A stretch of DNA of 64,000 nucleotides, from contig CM020618.1 of assembly GCA_009829735.1 (NCBI GenBank), positions 14,490,568 to 14,554,567 on the forward strand, in the 5' to 3' direction. Below, piece by piece: positions 20,001-30,637 of the stretch. Source of the DNA: Pyropia yezoensis (lineage: Eukaryota > Rhodophyta > Bangiophyceae > Bangiales > Bangiaceae). A program made the translations under genes and the position numbers. The notes beneath the pieces are model-generated. The model worked only from the letters and a program-made list of their open reading frames with translations. It searched no databases and was not told the DNA's origin. Each line of letters starts with the position of its first letter. Position 1 is the first letter of the stretch.

Positions 20001-23000
20001 CAAGAAGGCGAATGCGCCTGACGCGGGATCCCAGCCCATGGTGGTAGATGCGAGGGTAGTGGAGGTGGCGCCCAATGCAGCACCTGGTGCGGCGGGTTTG
20101 CTTAAGGCGGCCGCACCAATGGAGGTGGCGGCGACGGATGCGGCGGTGTCGTCTGACGCAGCAACTTCCCCGATGGCGGGCGTCGTGCCCGTTACCGCGG
20201 CAGCGCATATGACAGAAGCTTTGTCCGTGGTACTGGCGCCGCCTAAGGAAGCGTTGGCGCAGCGCGATATCGCGCTGTTACCCGATGCGAGGGTTTCGCC
20301 CGATGAGGCGCCTTTGCCCATAGCGACGGCAGCACGTGCAACGGCGGCGTCCACAGTGACGGCGGCTTCAGAAGCAGCAGTGGCGCATGACGTGGCGGTG
20401 GCCCGCGTGGTCGTGCTGCCTGTAGCGGATGCCAATTCCGAGGCTGCTGTGGCGTTTGGGCCCGAGGCCTCGGTTAGTGTGGCTCCTGGGGCAGAGGCCT
20501 CGATTGGTGTGGCGGCGGAGCCCAAGGATCCGACGCCACCAGTCACGAAGGCTGACGCCCGGGCGCCGGTGGCACCTGGCGCGGAGGCCTCGGCTGATGT
20601 GGTGGCGACGCGCGAGGCTCCAGCGGCGGGTGGCGCAGAGGCCTCGGCTGATGTGGCGGCGGCGCGCGGGGATGCGACGCCAGCAGTGACGGAGGCTGGT
20701 GCCCGGGCGCCGGTGGCACCTGGCACGGAGGCGTCGGCTGGTGTGGTGGCGACGCGCGAGGCACCGGCGGCGGGTGGCGCAGAGGCCTCGGCTGATGTGG
20801 CGGCGGCGCGCAAGGATGCGACGCCAGCAGTGACGGAGGCTGGTGCCTGGGTGCCGGTGGCACCTGGCACGGAGGCGTCGGCTGGTGTGGCGGCGACGCG
20901 CGAGGCACTGGCGGCGGGTGGCGCAGAGGCCTCGGCTGATGTGGCGGCGGCGCGCAAGGATGCGACGCCAGCAGTGACGGAGGCTGATGCCCGGGCGCCG
21001 GTGGCACCTGGCACGGAGGCGTCGGCTGGTGTGGCGGCGACGCGCGAGGCACTGGCGGCGGGTGGCGCAGAGGCCTCGGCTGATGTGGCGGCGGCGCGCA
21101 AGGATGCGACGCCAGCAGTGACGGAGGCTGGTGCCCGGGCGCCGGTGACACCTGGCACGGAGGCGTCGACTGATGTGGCGGCGACGCGCGAGGCACTGGT
21201 GGCGCCTCGTGCTACTGCGACGCCCAAGGTTGCACCAGTTGTGAAAGCCGTTCGCAATGCGTCCGAGACGTCCGTCGCTGAGGAATTGCTCGGGACGACT
21301 GTGGCGCCGGAGGCCGAAAAGAATGCCGCGGTCGGTGCGATGGCAGGGCAAGCCACTGCTCTTGCTGTCTCGGAGCCTCCTCTTGCGCCGATACCACCCC
21401 CTTTGTCGGTGGTGCGATTGGTGACCCAACCGTCCGCGGCGGTGGTAGGGCCGACATTGGTCGATAGCGTCTCCCAAGTGGTGGCGCCCGCGGACACGGC
21501 TACCGGGCCGCAGCGGCCACCCCTTGTGTCATTGCGTGAGGCAGTCGAGCCCGCTGCTGAGCTGTCCCCCCGCGCGCGCACGCCCGCCCAACCCGTGCCC
21601 GCCGCGATGGTGGCGGCGACGGTGCTTGTGGCGGGCGCACCGGCTGAGGAACTGAACAGACCCGGCCGTAGGACCGACGGCGGTGCGGACGGGGCAACCA
21701 CCGGAGGGACTTCCCAGACGGAGGTGGTGCCCTCCGCGGCGGGGGCGGCGCAGCGTGCCACTGCGGGTGGTGGCGGCGGCCCAGCCCCTGCTGCTGGGGC
21801 ACGTCCTGCCTCTGTGGACGTAGCCGGCGCACCGTGCGACGGGCCGCCCGGAGTGCGGGGTGGCGTGGCGAAGAACCCGGCAGGGGGGGACGAGCCAGCC
21901 CGCTCGGACGTTGCCACTATGGCAGATACAGCGGCTGGGGTGAATACCTCGACGGTGAACGGCCCGCCGCCCGTGGTGGACGGCCCGGCGGGCGCGGGCT
22001 ACCCATCTGGGGCCGCCATGGAAGTGGACACACCCCTTGCGGGGATGGCCGCACCTGTCGCTCCCCCCAAGCCTGCCGCCGGCGATGATGCGATGGAGGT
22101 GGACACCCCCGCCGACGGTGGGTCGCTCTTGGGGCCGCCAGGCAATGTTGCCGCTGTGGCAAGTGGCGGCAGCGGCGACGGAGGCAGCGTCTGCGGCGGC
22201 GGCGGCGGCAGCGGTGGCGGCGTAAGCGGCGGCGGCGGAGGCGGAAGCGGTGACGTTCACGGCGGCCCCGGTCGCAGTGGCATCGGTCCGCCCGCGGGAC
22301 TGCATGCTCTCATAGGTGGCGCCCGGCTGTCTGAGGACACCGCTGCGCCGACCGTGGGGGGCTCTGCGCCGACTGCGGAGAGGCCTACGTCGAGAGCAAG
22401 AAGGCCAATGCCGACCGCAGGTGGGCCAACCCCACGAGCCGGCCCGGCGGCCGCTGAGGGGGGCGAGAGGGAATCGGCCGTGGCAGGCCCGCTCAACTGT
22501 GCTGGCGCGGCGTCGCGCGTGGTGCAGGCGCCTCCCACGAGGGTGGGCCTGCATGCTTCGCCGCCCGCGTCGTCGCCCGGGTCGCAAGAGGAGCGCCCAG
22601 CGGGGGGTGCCGCGACTGCTGGTGCAGACGCATCGCCCACGCCCCCTAGAGAGGCGGCCCCCGCGTACTTGACAGAGGCGGCTCCCACATCGTTGACGGT
22701 GGCGGCGCCCGCGTCCTCTGTGGCGACTGGTCCCGAGCCATCGATATTGGCTGCACCCGAGCCGCCCACGCCCGAGGTGACGCTGACCCCACCCGCGTCT
22801 TCGACGGTGGCAGCGCCTAATCCGTCGATGGGAGCCGCACCGGAGGCCTTGGCGGTGACCGGGCTCCCTTCCTCAACGGTGTCGGCGCCTGCGTCTGACG
22901 CGCCCGGGACGTTGCCAGCTGCACCTCCGTCCTCGTCGGCGGCGCCCCCGTCCACGTTGGCCACCCCTTCGTCCCGGCCGCCCACGCAGCCTCCCCCGGT

Positions 23001-26000
23001 CGCCCCATCGCCGCCGCCGGCCCGTGCGGGTGTGCCGGTGACACCGGTCGCTGAGCGTTCCGTACCAGCGGCCGCGTCGGCTCCGCCGGCCTCCCCACCG
23101 GCAGCACCAGCTGCAGCGTGCGCCGCCTCCTTGGCCGACCTCGCCGCCGGCCCCGTTGTGTTGCCGCTCGCCCCCGCTGCTGCCATCACCATTGGGGGGG
23201 TAACGTCGACAGTGGTGCCGCCGCCGTCTCAAGACGCGGCTGGAGTCCTGATCGCGGCCGAGTCGTCGTCGGATGCGGCCGGTGCCGGTGTGCTCGCCGC
23301 CGGGGGGCACGGCGGGGCGTCGCCGCCATCGCCACAGGCTGCAGTATCTTTGCGCACCGCGACGGTGCTGAGCTCTCCGCGATCACCCGCAGCGGCGCCA
23401 AGCTCCCTGCGGTCACCTGCGGCGGCGCCGGGCCCCCCGCCGACGCCAGCGGCGGCGCCATCTCCCCCAGCGGCGTCCACCTCCCCTGCGGCGCGGACTC
23501 CCCCAGTGGTACGAGCTCCTCCGGCGGCACCGACTCCCCCAATAGCGCCGACCCCCCTGGCGGCTCCGGCCGGGGTGGACGAATCGCCGCCGCCGCGGTC
23601 GCCAGCTGGCGATCTGGCATCGCCTGAGGCTGGCGGCCCCGCCGCCAGCAGTGGAGACCCTTTGGAGGCGGCCGCGGCAGGCGGCCGCCCAACTGCTTTG
23701 GCCGCGCCCGAGCGGGAGGCGGCCGGCCCGGGCCCGACCGGGCCCGGCGTGGCGCCACCGCAGGGGGCACGCCCGTTCGCCGCCCCCCTAGGTGCAACCG
23801 GGCCGGTCCAGGTACCTCCATCGGTACCGGCTCTGGCTGCGGCAGCGGCCCCCGCGGGGGCGGCAACCGCTCCCCGCGGTACGCCCGCCACTGCGACGGC
23901 CGCGCCTCCGTTGGCGGCCGCGGCGCGTGTGCCAGCTTCGGCCTCGGCGGACAGGGCGACCCAGGCAACGACGGGGGGGGGCGCCATGGCGGCAGAGCGG
24001 CTTGCGGCGGGTGTGCCGCCATCGTCTGTCAAGGCCGTCTCTCCCGGCGCGGCCGCAGCCAGCAACGCGCCGTCCTTTTCGGCTGCCTCGGTGGCTAGTG
24101 TCCCGCCGACCAGTCCTGACCCCTTGCCCACCAGGCCTGTCGTCCCGCCCACCAGGCCTGTCGTCCCGCCCACCAGGCCTGTCGTCCCGCCCACCGGGCC
24201 TGTCGTCCCGCCCCCCGGAAGTACCGCAGTGCCCACCGAGAGTGTCACCCAGCCCACCGGGAGTGCCGCCGGGCCCACTGAGGGTGCCGTTGCCCAGGCT
24301 GGCGCTGTCGTTGCGCCATTCGGGGGCGCCGTGGTGCCCACTGAGGGTACCGTCGCGTCTGCTGGCGCTCCCGTCACGGCCACCGGGGGTGCCGTTGCGC
24401 CAACTGAGGGTGCCGCCACACCCGCCGGTGTTGTCGTCACGCCCGCCGTGGGTGATGTCGTTGTATCCACCAGGTCTGCCGTGCCTGGCGGACTCCCCAC
24501 TGAGCGGTCAGGGGTATTGCCGCTTCCTTCCTCTACTGAAGCGAGAGCGGCGTTGCCCGTGGTGACACCCGTCACGACCACCGTGGTGAAGTCGTCCCCG
24601 TCCGCTACGGTACGGGCCGCGCCCTCCGTGTCGGCGCCAGTTTCCGGTGGTCTACCGAGTGGGGCAACACCGGCGTCGACCGCGGGGCCGCCGTCAGCCG
24701 ACGTGACTGGCAATCCCACGGGGCCTGCAGTGGGGTGTGCGGCCTCCGAGGGTGGGGCGGATGTGACCCCGCCGGATGGGGAGGATGGCAAGGCGACGGC
24801 GTCTCCAGATGATGGGGCCACAGGGGGCGGCGGTGGTGGCCGCGACGCGCCCACCGGGTCGGCCAGCGCTGGGCCATTGGTGACGCCGACGCCTGCGCCG
24901 GCGCCAACGCCTGCGATGTCGACGCCACCAGCAAATTCAACGCTTGCTCTGGGTTTTCGGTCATCGCCAACGCCTGCCAGTACTGCTTTCCCCGGCACGG
25001 ACCGGACGGCGGCGTCTCTCTCGCCGGCCGAGACATTGGTCAGAGCCGCGGGCGACGCGGGCGACGACCCCCTTGATGATGATACCATGGACGTTGACGC
25101 AGGTGGTGACGTACCGCCATCCCCTGCGGATGCTCCCAGCGGTGGGCGGGACGTGGCCAATGGCGCCACAGGCGGCGGTGGCGGTGCCGACGGTGGTGCC
25201 GACGCGGATGATGCCATGCGCGATGTCGACGACGGGGACCTGTTTGATGGTGGCGGCGGCGGGTCGGGTGACGACGGCTTCTCCGGCGGCGACTGGGTGC
25301 CAGCGTCGCCCGTCGCGGACGCCTTGGAGGCCACGGGCAGCTCAGGTGCGGTGACCACGTCGCCGCTTATTGGACCTGAGGGCAAGCGCTATCTGTACGA
25401 TTGTCTGGCGTCTTCGGACTTGGATCCTAAGTCGTTTGTGACGGCCTTTCAGGCCACCCACAGCCTGCCACCGTGGACCAAGCCGGCGCTGGACCTAATT
25501 ACCGCGTCGGGGCTATCGCAGGCAGACGCGCATCAAAAGGTGGTGGCGTACATGGTGGACAAGATGGTCGCTACCATTGCCGTCAGCGCGGGGGGTGGCG
25601 GCAGTGCGGGCCACCGCGCTTCTGGCGGGGGCACCCCCCTCCCGCCTGTCTCCCATGAGTCGATGGTGGCCCTGCTAGTAGCGTCTTTCCCTCACCTTTC
25701 CACTCCCCACCTGGCGCCCGTGCCGACGGCGCTGCTCGTACACCTGCCCGACCCGCCCGAGGAGCTGCTGCTGGAGCTGGCGGCGTCGGCCCCCGCCAAG
25801 CCCCCCTACGTGGGCCTCCCGCTGGATGTCAAGCGCAAGGTGTGGGACGCCCAGGGCTCCTGGTCCGCCGCCTTTGATGCGGACGCCTCCGCCGCCATTG
25901 ACGCCTTCCTTGTGGTCCCTTCGTACGGCGGCCGCCGGCCAGACGGGCGGGTGCACTCCATTTCCGACGCGAACGGCCCCGACGACTGGACTCCACCGCC

Positions 26001-27117
26001 GCCGGGCCCGACCGCCTACCTCCGCGCGGCGGTAGGGGACAGCCCAGACCGGTACGGGCAGCTGGCCGACGCGCTCGTCGACCGGTACGCCGAGGCGTCG
26101 GCGCCGCCCGCAGGGCCCGCCGTCCGCCGCGGCAACGGCAGCGGCATCGGTAGCGGAGGTGGCGAGTACGGGTCGCTCCTCGTTGCGCTGACGGTGGCGA
26201 TTGCGGCGGGCAGCGCCGTGGCAGTTCACCCCGAAGGGGAGGTCCTGGCCGTCGCGTCGGGCCTGGACGCGGCCGCCCGCCGCCGGGAGCTGACGCCCGC
26301 CACCGCGGTGGGCCTCGCCGAGATTACGCGGCGGCCGCTGGCCGGCGAGACGGCCGCCCGCGTCGCGACCTGCCTTGCCGCCCCCGTCGCGACTGGCCTC
26401 ATCGCTGCCGCGGTGCTGGCGCGGGTGACCGCCCTCGTTGCGGCGCAACCACGACGGCCGCCACGGCTGCTGGGCGTGGGTGGCGCGGCGGGCACCGCAG
26501 CGGGTGGTGGCGGGCAGGACGTTGAGGAGCTGCCCCCCGCCGACGCGGCGGTGGCGCGCGCAATGGCGGCGGCGGGGCGGGACGCCGGCCTCGCCGCGCT
26601 GCTGCACCTCGCTGCGGCGGTCGCCGCGGCCCGCGTGTCGGTGGCGCGCAAGAAGCTGGTCACGGACGCGGCGGCGGCGGCGGCGCTGGCGGATCTGCCC
26701 GCCACCCTTGCGCGGCTTATTGCAGATGACGCGGCGCGGTTTGGGCCGGGCGCCACCGACGATGCCGGGGGGGGCGGCCCGGCAGGGGGGCGGCCGGGAG
26801 GCGCCCCCGGGGGTCCTGGCGGCGGCGGTGCGGGCTGGGGCGCGCCCGCCGCCGCCGCAGCGGCCGTCGCAGACGATGCGGACCTCCCCGACGCGGCCGT
26901 CGGCCGCGTCATTGCGGCGGGCGGCGTGGCAGCCGCGACGGTCATGCTCTACGCGCTCGGTCGATGGCGGGCAGGGGACGTGGTCGGCTTTTTCCGCCTC
27001 CGCGCGGCCGTGTCAGACACGTTTGTCGCCGCGGGGGGTGCGGTGGGCTGGCTCGGCAGCACCGCCGACGTGCTGCTAGACGTGCTCGACGAGTGGGACC
27101 ACGATGTGCTTGACTGA
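17027..27117 (+). CDS. Giant disordered protein with NELF-B/COBRA1-like C-terminal domain
   Basis: One frame is open without a stop from about 17221 to the TGA at 27115-27117. The best start is the ATG at 17027 (context GAGACC), in a different frame; the change falls in poly-C runs at 17226-17247 and the parts would be in register with one more C, giving about 3,363 residues. The first 2,700 or so are Ala/Pro/Val/Thr/Gly-rich and disordered, with recurring acidic MEVDTP-like motifs. The last about 584 residues look folded and match the length and order of NELF-B: FQATHSLPPWTKPALDLI aligns with the NELF-B segment beginning FQTENGVLLPSL, LPDPPEELLLEL with LPKVPEKKLKLV, and DVKRKVWDAQ with EVKRQIWQDN. 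NELF-B is a helical subunit of the complex that holds RNA polymerase II in promoter-proximal pause. The assignment is by eye. Confidence 0.6.
19200..19390 (+). repeat. 15-bp proline-rich coding repeat
   Basis: Irregular repeats of ACGCCACCGCCCGTG and variants within the giant gene, coding for TPPPV/TPPPA units. All copies stay in frame. Confidence 0.65.
20476..21205 (+). repeat. 144-bp (48-residue) tandem repeat in the giant gene
   Basis: Four to five copies of a 48-residue unit. Each contains EASADVAAARKDATPAVTEA, then GARAPVAPGT, then EASAGVAATREALAAGGA. Copies differ at scattered positions (for example GVV versus GVA, REAP versus REAL), and the outer copies are more divergent, as in an array that expanded from its centre. 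The period is a multiple of three, so the frame is kept. Confidence 0.85.
24125..24215 (+). repeat. 21-bp tandem repeat coding for PTRPVVP units
   Basis: Four adjacent copies of a 21-base unit containing CCCACCAGGCCTGTCGTCCCG, the last with a G for A change (PTGPVVP). Nearly identical, so recent. Confidence 0.85.
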
Positions 27118-29414
27118 TGTGAAAGGGGGACGCCATGCCAACGTGAAGTCAAGGGGTGTGTACTGATTGTGTGTTGGGTACTTCTCTTTGTGGGGGTGTT
27201 ATGGGGGGTTGTACCATTGGCTGAAAGCATGGCCACGATCCCCGGCGACCCTTCCGGCTCGCGCCGCGTGGTGCCATGGGGGGCCCCGCGCGTGCTGCAT
27301 CGATGCCGATGACGGGTGTTGCCCTGCTGGCTAGGCTCCATCATGCCGTTGCCCACGGACCAATGGAGAGTGCGGGGCTCGTACGAGCACTTGTGGCTAT
27401 GGAAGGGGAGCGGTGATGAGTCTGTCTTCACTCCTGCAATTTCACCCGCAACGACTTCGTGTGCGCGTGATGGTACCGAGGGAGGGGACGAGGAGAGCGT
27501 GAGCCGCGTTAAAGTGTCAAGAGCGACACCGCCACAAGAGCGACAGCGCCATACTCTAAGCGGCATGACCTGAGTCGTACACGGGAGCCCTCAACGAAGA
27601 CTAGCGGAGTCAACACAGGCATAACCAATCGAAGAGAGCAAGGAGCGCCGCCGAGGGGAAACGCCGCGGCGAATCCCAGCGGAAGGGTTAGCCGATACTG
27701 CCCGCAGACGACCGCCAGTGGGTTCATGAAGGGTCAGTTGCTGTTGGGGGCTCGCGCGATAGAGGCCCGCGCGGGCGTGGAGAGGGCGCGCGGGCGGGAA
27801 TGTGTGTCTCTCATACATGGCGGTTTGACGCCGGGATTGATGTGCGTCAAAGAGGGGACACCGCTCGCACGGGGGCGCGGTCGGGGCCCCCCCGCTCCGA
27901 TAGTGGTGCATGAATCGTTTGGTTTAATCATCGAAACAAATGGGGGAAGAGGGGGAAGGGGGGAGAGCGGGGCGAGGGCGACAGAGAGGAAGGAAGGATG
28001 GGGTAGGCGTGCACACGTACCTGAGCACGAGGGCGGCTCCGTCGTCAATCCCGGTCATCAGCTGTACAGGGTCCAGGGTGTGGGACAAACAGCCTGCCTA
28101 CGGGGATACCAGCGAGGGCAGACCAAGAGTGTCGCGCACGAACACCCAAGGAGCACTGGGGAAGGGCAGAGAGCAACGGGTTAGATAGACGCACGGGGCA
28201 GACGTCATGGCAGTGCAGCAGATGGGGGAATTACAGGTGGGAGGGTTCTCTCAGCCGAAAGATGGTGTTGTATACTGATATATCCACAGCCGGCCGTGAC
28301 CGTTCAGAGTGGTGCAAGTACGTGATCATCAATGAGAACGGAGACAGGGGGAAGAGGTGGGCTGCGGCGCAAAGCGCGGGCGGCGGGGGGGGGCTTGACG
28401 GAAGAACATACCAAGTGCGTGGCGGAGGCGTGGCCAGCACAAAGCCGACACCGGATCATCGCATGCTGCGGCGTCACGGACGGCCAGCCCTCAGTAGCGT
28501 CGACCATGATGGCGGCGCGCTCGTGACCATGATCAGCGGTGAAGGCTACCCCCGAAAGAACGGGGAGCCGGGAAGTGCACGGGGAAGCGCGCTTGTCGCG
28601 GAGTCCATGACGGATCAGCACGCCCACAAATTGGCAGACAACACAGATAACAGGATGGTCGACGAGGGCGAGGCGAAGGCGTCCGCAGCTTGTTGTGCCA
28701 TCCCCGACGTTGTGGCGTGGAACGAGGCCACGTTGATCATGATGAAAGGGGTGGTGGGCACACGACGACGGCGGCGTGTGGTTCGGATCAACTGAGCGTC
28801 AAATCGATTGGGGGTTGCTTCAAAAGAAAGAAGCAATTCCTTTTCCTGCTGATGTGGTTGGCCACGTTTCTTCATCGTCAAGTTGTTTTGGTGTCAGCGG
28901 CGTGCAATTCGGACGTCGGCGGTGCGGTCGGGGGCAAGCCGAAGTCGCTGACGATGTGCCATCCACGTGAGCCACACGCGCACTCGGGCGAGGTCCCCGG
29001 ACGATCGCACGCCATACACCCCCTGCCGGCGGTGGCGTACGCGCGACTTCGCGGCGTGACAGCCCTTGCTGTCCAGCCCAGCCCGCCAGTCCCCGCCCTC
29101 GGCCGCCCGTCTTGCAACCGTAACCCTATCACGGCCGCCTGACTCCGGCTTACTCCCTCTTCCTCTGCCTACTCATCCTCCTCCTCCCCTCCCCCTCTAC
29201 CCCGACGGCCGGTAGGTGTCTTCTCCTTCCCGCCTCACCCGTCGCCTCCTTTTTGCAGCTGGTCCCGATTGTCGTCGTTGGTGGGCATCGCTCCCTCGTG
29301 TGCCCTTCCTCCCGCCTCTCCTCCCCCGTTCCTCTCTCCCCTCCCCTTCCCCCTACCCCCACGTCTGCGGCTGTACCACCCGCCCTCGTCCCCCCCGCCC
29401 TCCTCGCTGCAGCC
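27118..29414. other. Gene-poor region with a possible multi-exon minus-strand gene
   Basis: No complete gene can be assembled. On the minus strand several short segments look coding and are bounded by splice-like signals: about 28720-28420, ending at a GTATGT donor; about 28375-28235, preceded by GCCGCAG and containing RPAVDISVYNTIFRLREPSH; and about 27727-27509. The phases I can read do not all agree, so this stays a candidate. The last 150 bases before the SND3 gene are C/T-rich. Confidence 0.25.
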
Positions 29415-30269
29415 ATGGCGCTCCCCGGTGGCGTCAAGCAGATGATCATTACGTTCGGGGCCATTTCGCTGCTCAAAAAGGTGGACCAGACCGACGCCCG
29501 CGTTGTGGCCATCTGCCGCGTTATCTTTGTTGTCTACATGGCCATCTCCCTGTCGGTGCAGCTTTATATCCGGTCACGCATCTTGGCCAAGAAGGAGGGC
29601 GGCACGGTTACGGTGCCGCCCAAGCCGGCCAGCCCATTTGCAGCGCTCTCCGAGCCCGCCCCGGACACGGACGCGGTGGACGCGGCGGCCAAGGATGGCG
29701 ACGCCTCGGCAGAGGAGGATGTGGATGCCACCGTCGACGCCACCGCGGGGGGGCGCCGCAAGCCGCGTGGCGCCGCGGCGGCTGCCGAGCCGCAGGTTAT
29801 GACCACCGAGGAGTACGACCTGTCGGTACTGGCGACGGTCCGCCGGGGCCTCCTCTTCAACGCCCTCCTCCTGTCCGTGTTCCACCTCAAGATGGGCAGC
29901 CTCAACCCGCTGGTGATCACGTCGGCGACGGGGCTGGCGCGACTGCTGGATGAGCCCCTCTTCCAGCTCCACGTCCTGGGCCGGCCCGCGGAGGACGCGC
30001 TGCAGCGGCCGTTCAAGCCCGAGGTTAACCCGCTGATGGCCATGCTCACCGGCACCCCGCCCGACGTCGCCGACGCGGACGCCGATGCCCCTGCCGCCGA
30101 CGCGGATGCGCCCGCGGCGGTGGCCGCGGCGCCAGTGACGGCGGCGGGGGGAGGGGAGGGCGCCAAGGGCGCCGCCGCGTCGGCCACCACCGCGCGGCGG
30201 CGCAAGGCGGCCGCGGGCACGGGGGCCACGCGGCGCGTGCCGGCAGTGGCGGGAAGGAAGGACAAGTAA
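29415..30269 (+). CDS. SND3: PHO88/SND3 family ER membrane protein
   Basis: 284 residues from the ATG at 29415 (context GCAGCCATGG), no intron. The family (Pho88, SRP-independent targeting protein 3) is an ER membrane component that helps insert proteins whose signals lie inside or at the end of the chain; in yeast it was first linked to phosphate uptake. The N terminus (LPGGVKQMIITFGAISLLKK, then a hydrophobic helix at about 28-51) matches the family, as do MTTEEYDLSVLATVRRGLL, a short third hydrophobic segment, FHLKMGSLNPLVI and the signature HVLGRPAEDALQRPFKPEVN. There is an acidic, low-complexity insertion at about 85-130 and a long Ala-rich, basic C-terminal tail not found in yeast. The RPFKP motif makes the assignment firm. 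Confidence 0.9.
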   Translation: MALPGGVKQMIITFGAISLLKKVDQTDARVVAICRVIFVVYMAISLSVQLYIRSRILAKKEGGTVTVPPKPASPFAALSEPAPDTDAVDAAAKDGDASAEEDVDATVDATAGGRRKPRGAAAAAEPQVMTTEEYDLSVLATVRRGLLFNALLLSVFHLKMGSLNPLVITSATGLARLLDEPLFQLHVLGRPAEDALQRPFKPEVNPLMAMLTGTPPDVADADADAPAADADAPAAVAAAPVTAAGGGEGAKGAAASATTARRRKAAAGTGATRRVPAVAGRKDK

Positions 30270-30637
30270 ATATGGGGACAGGTGTTTACTTGGACGATGT
30301 GTCTTTTCTTGCAATGGCGTGGCCGCGGAGGAGCGGGGGCGGTGCCGCTCCCTCAATGCACCGTGGAGCGCGCAAACGACAGTGAGCCACACACAAGACC
30401 CAGGCCGAGCGGTCCGTGCAGTCCCAGTGGCCGCCACGACAGTCCACGCTGTCTACGTGGGCGCCACCCAACTGGCCAGCCATACCTCTCCCCACGGGTT
30501 CCAACCGCTCACACACCCCACCTTTGGGAATGAGAACCGTGTCCACATCCCGCCCCCACGCCCCCCCTCAGGACGCCACCGCGCCCTCCCGACCACGCCC
30601 CCCTTTGCCCCCCTCCCGCTTCGGGCCCCCGCCAGGT
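30270..30637. other. Convergent intergenic region
   Basis: The 3'-to-3' space between the SND3 and PD-(D/E)XK genes. No gene or clear signal seen. Confidence 0.5.

Noticed and set aside
17076-25385. Very long minus-strand open frames opposite the giant gene (17076-19745, 19866-21917, 23229-25385)
   Set aside because: They are the antisense of GC-rich, stop-poor coding DNA. The plus frame is continuous over the whole length, keeps its repeats in frame and ends in a folded domain.
29253-29414. N-terminal extension of the SND3 frame
   Set aside because: It begins without ATG and reads through a C/T-rich leader. The family N terminus aligns with the ATG at 29415.
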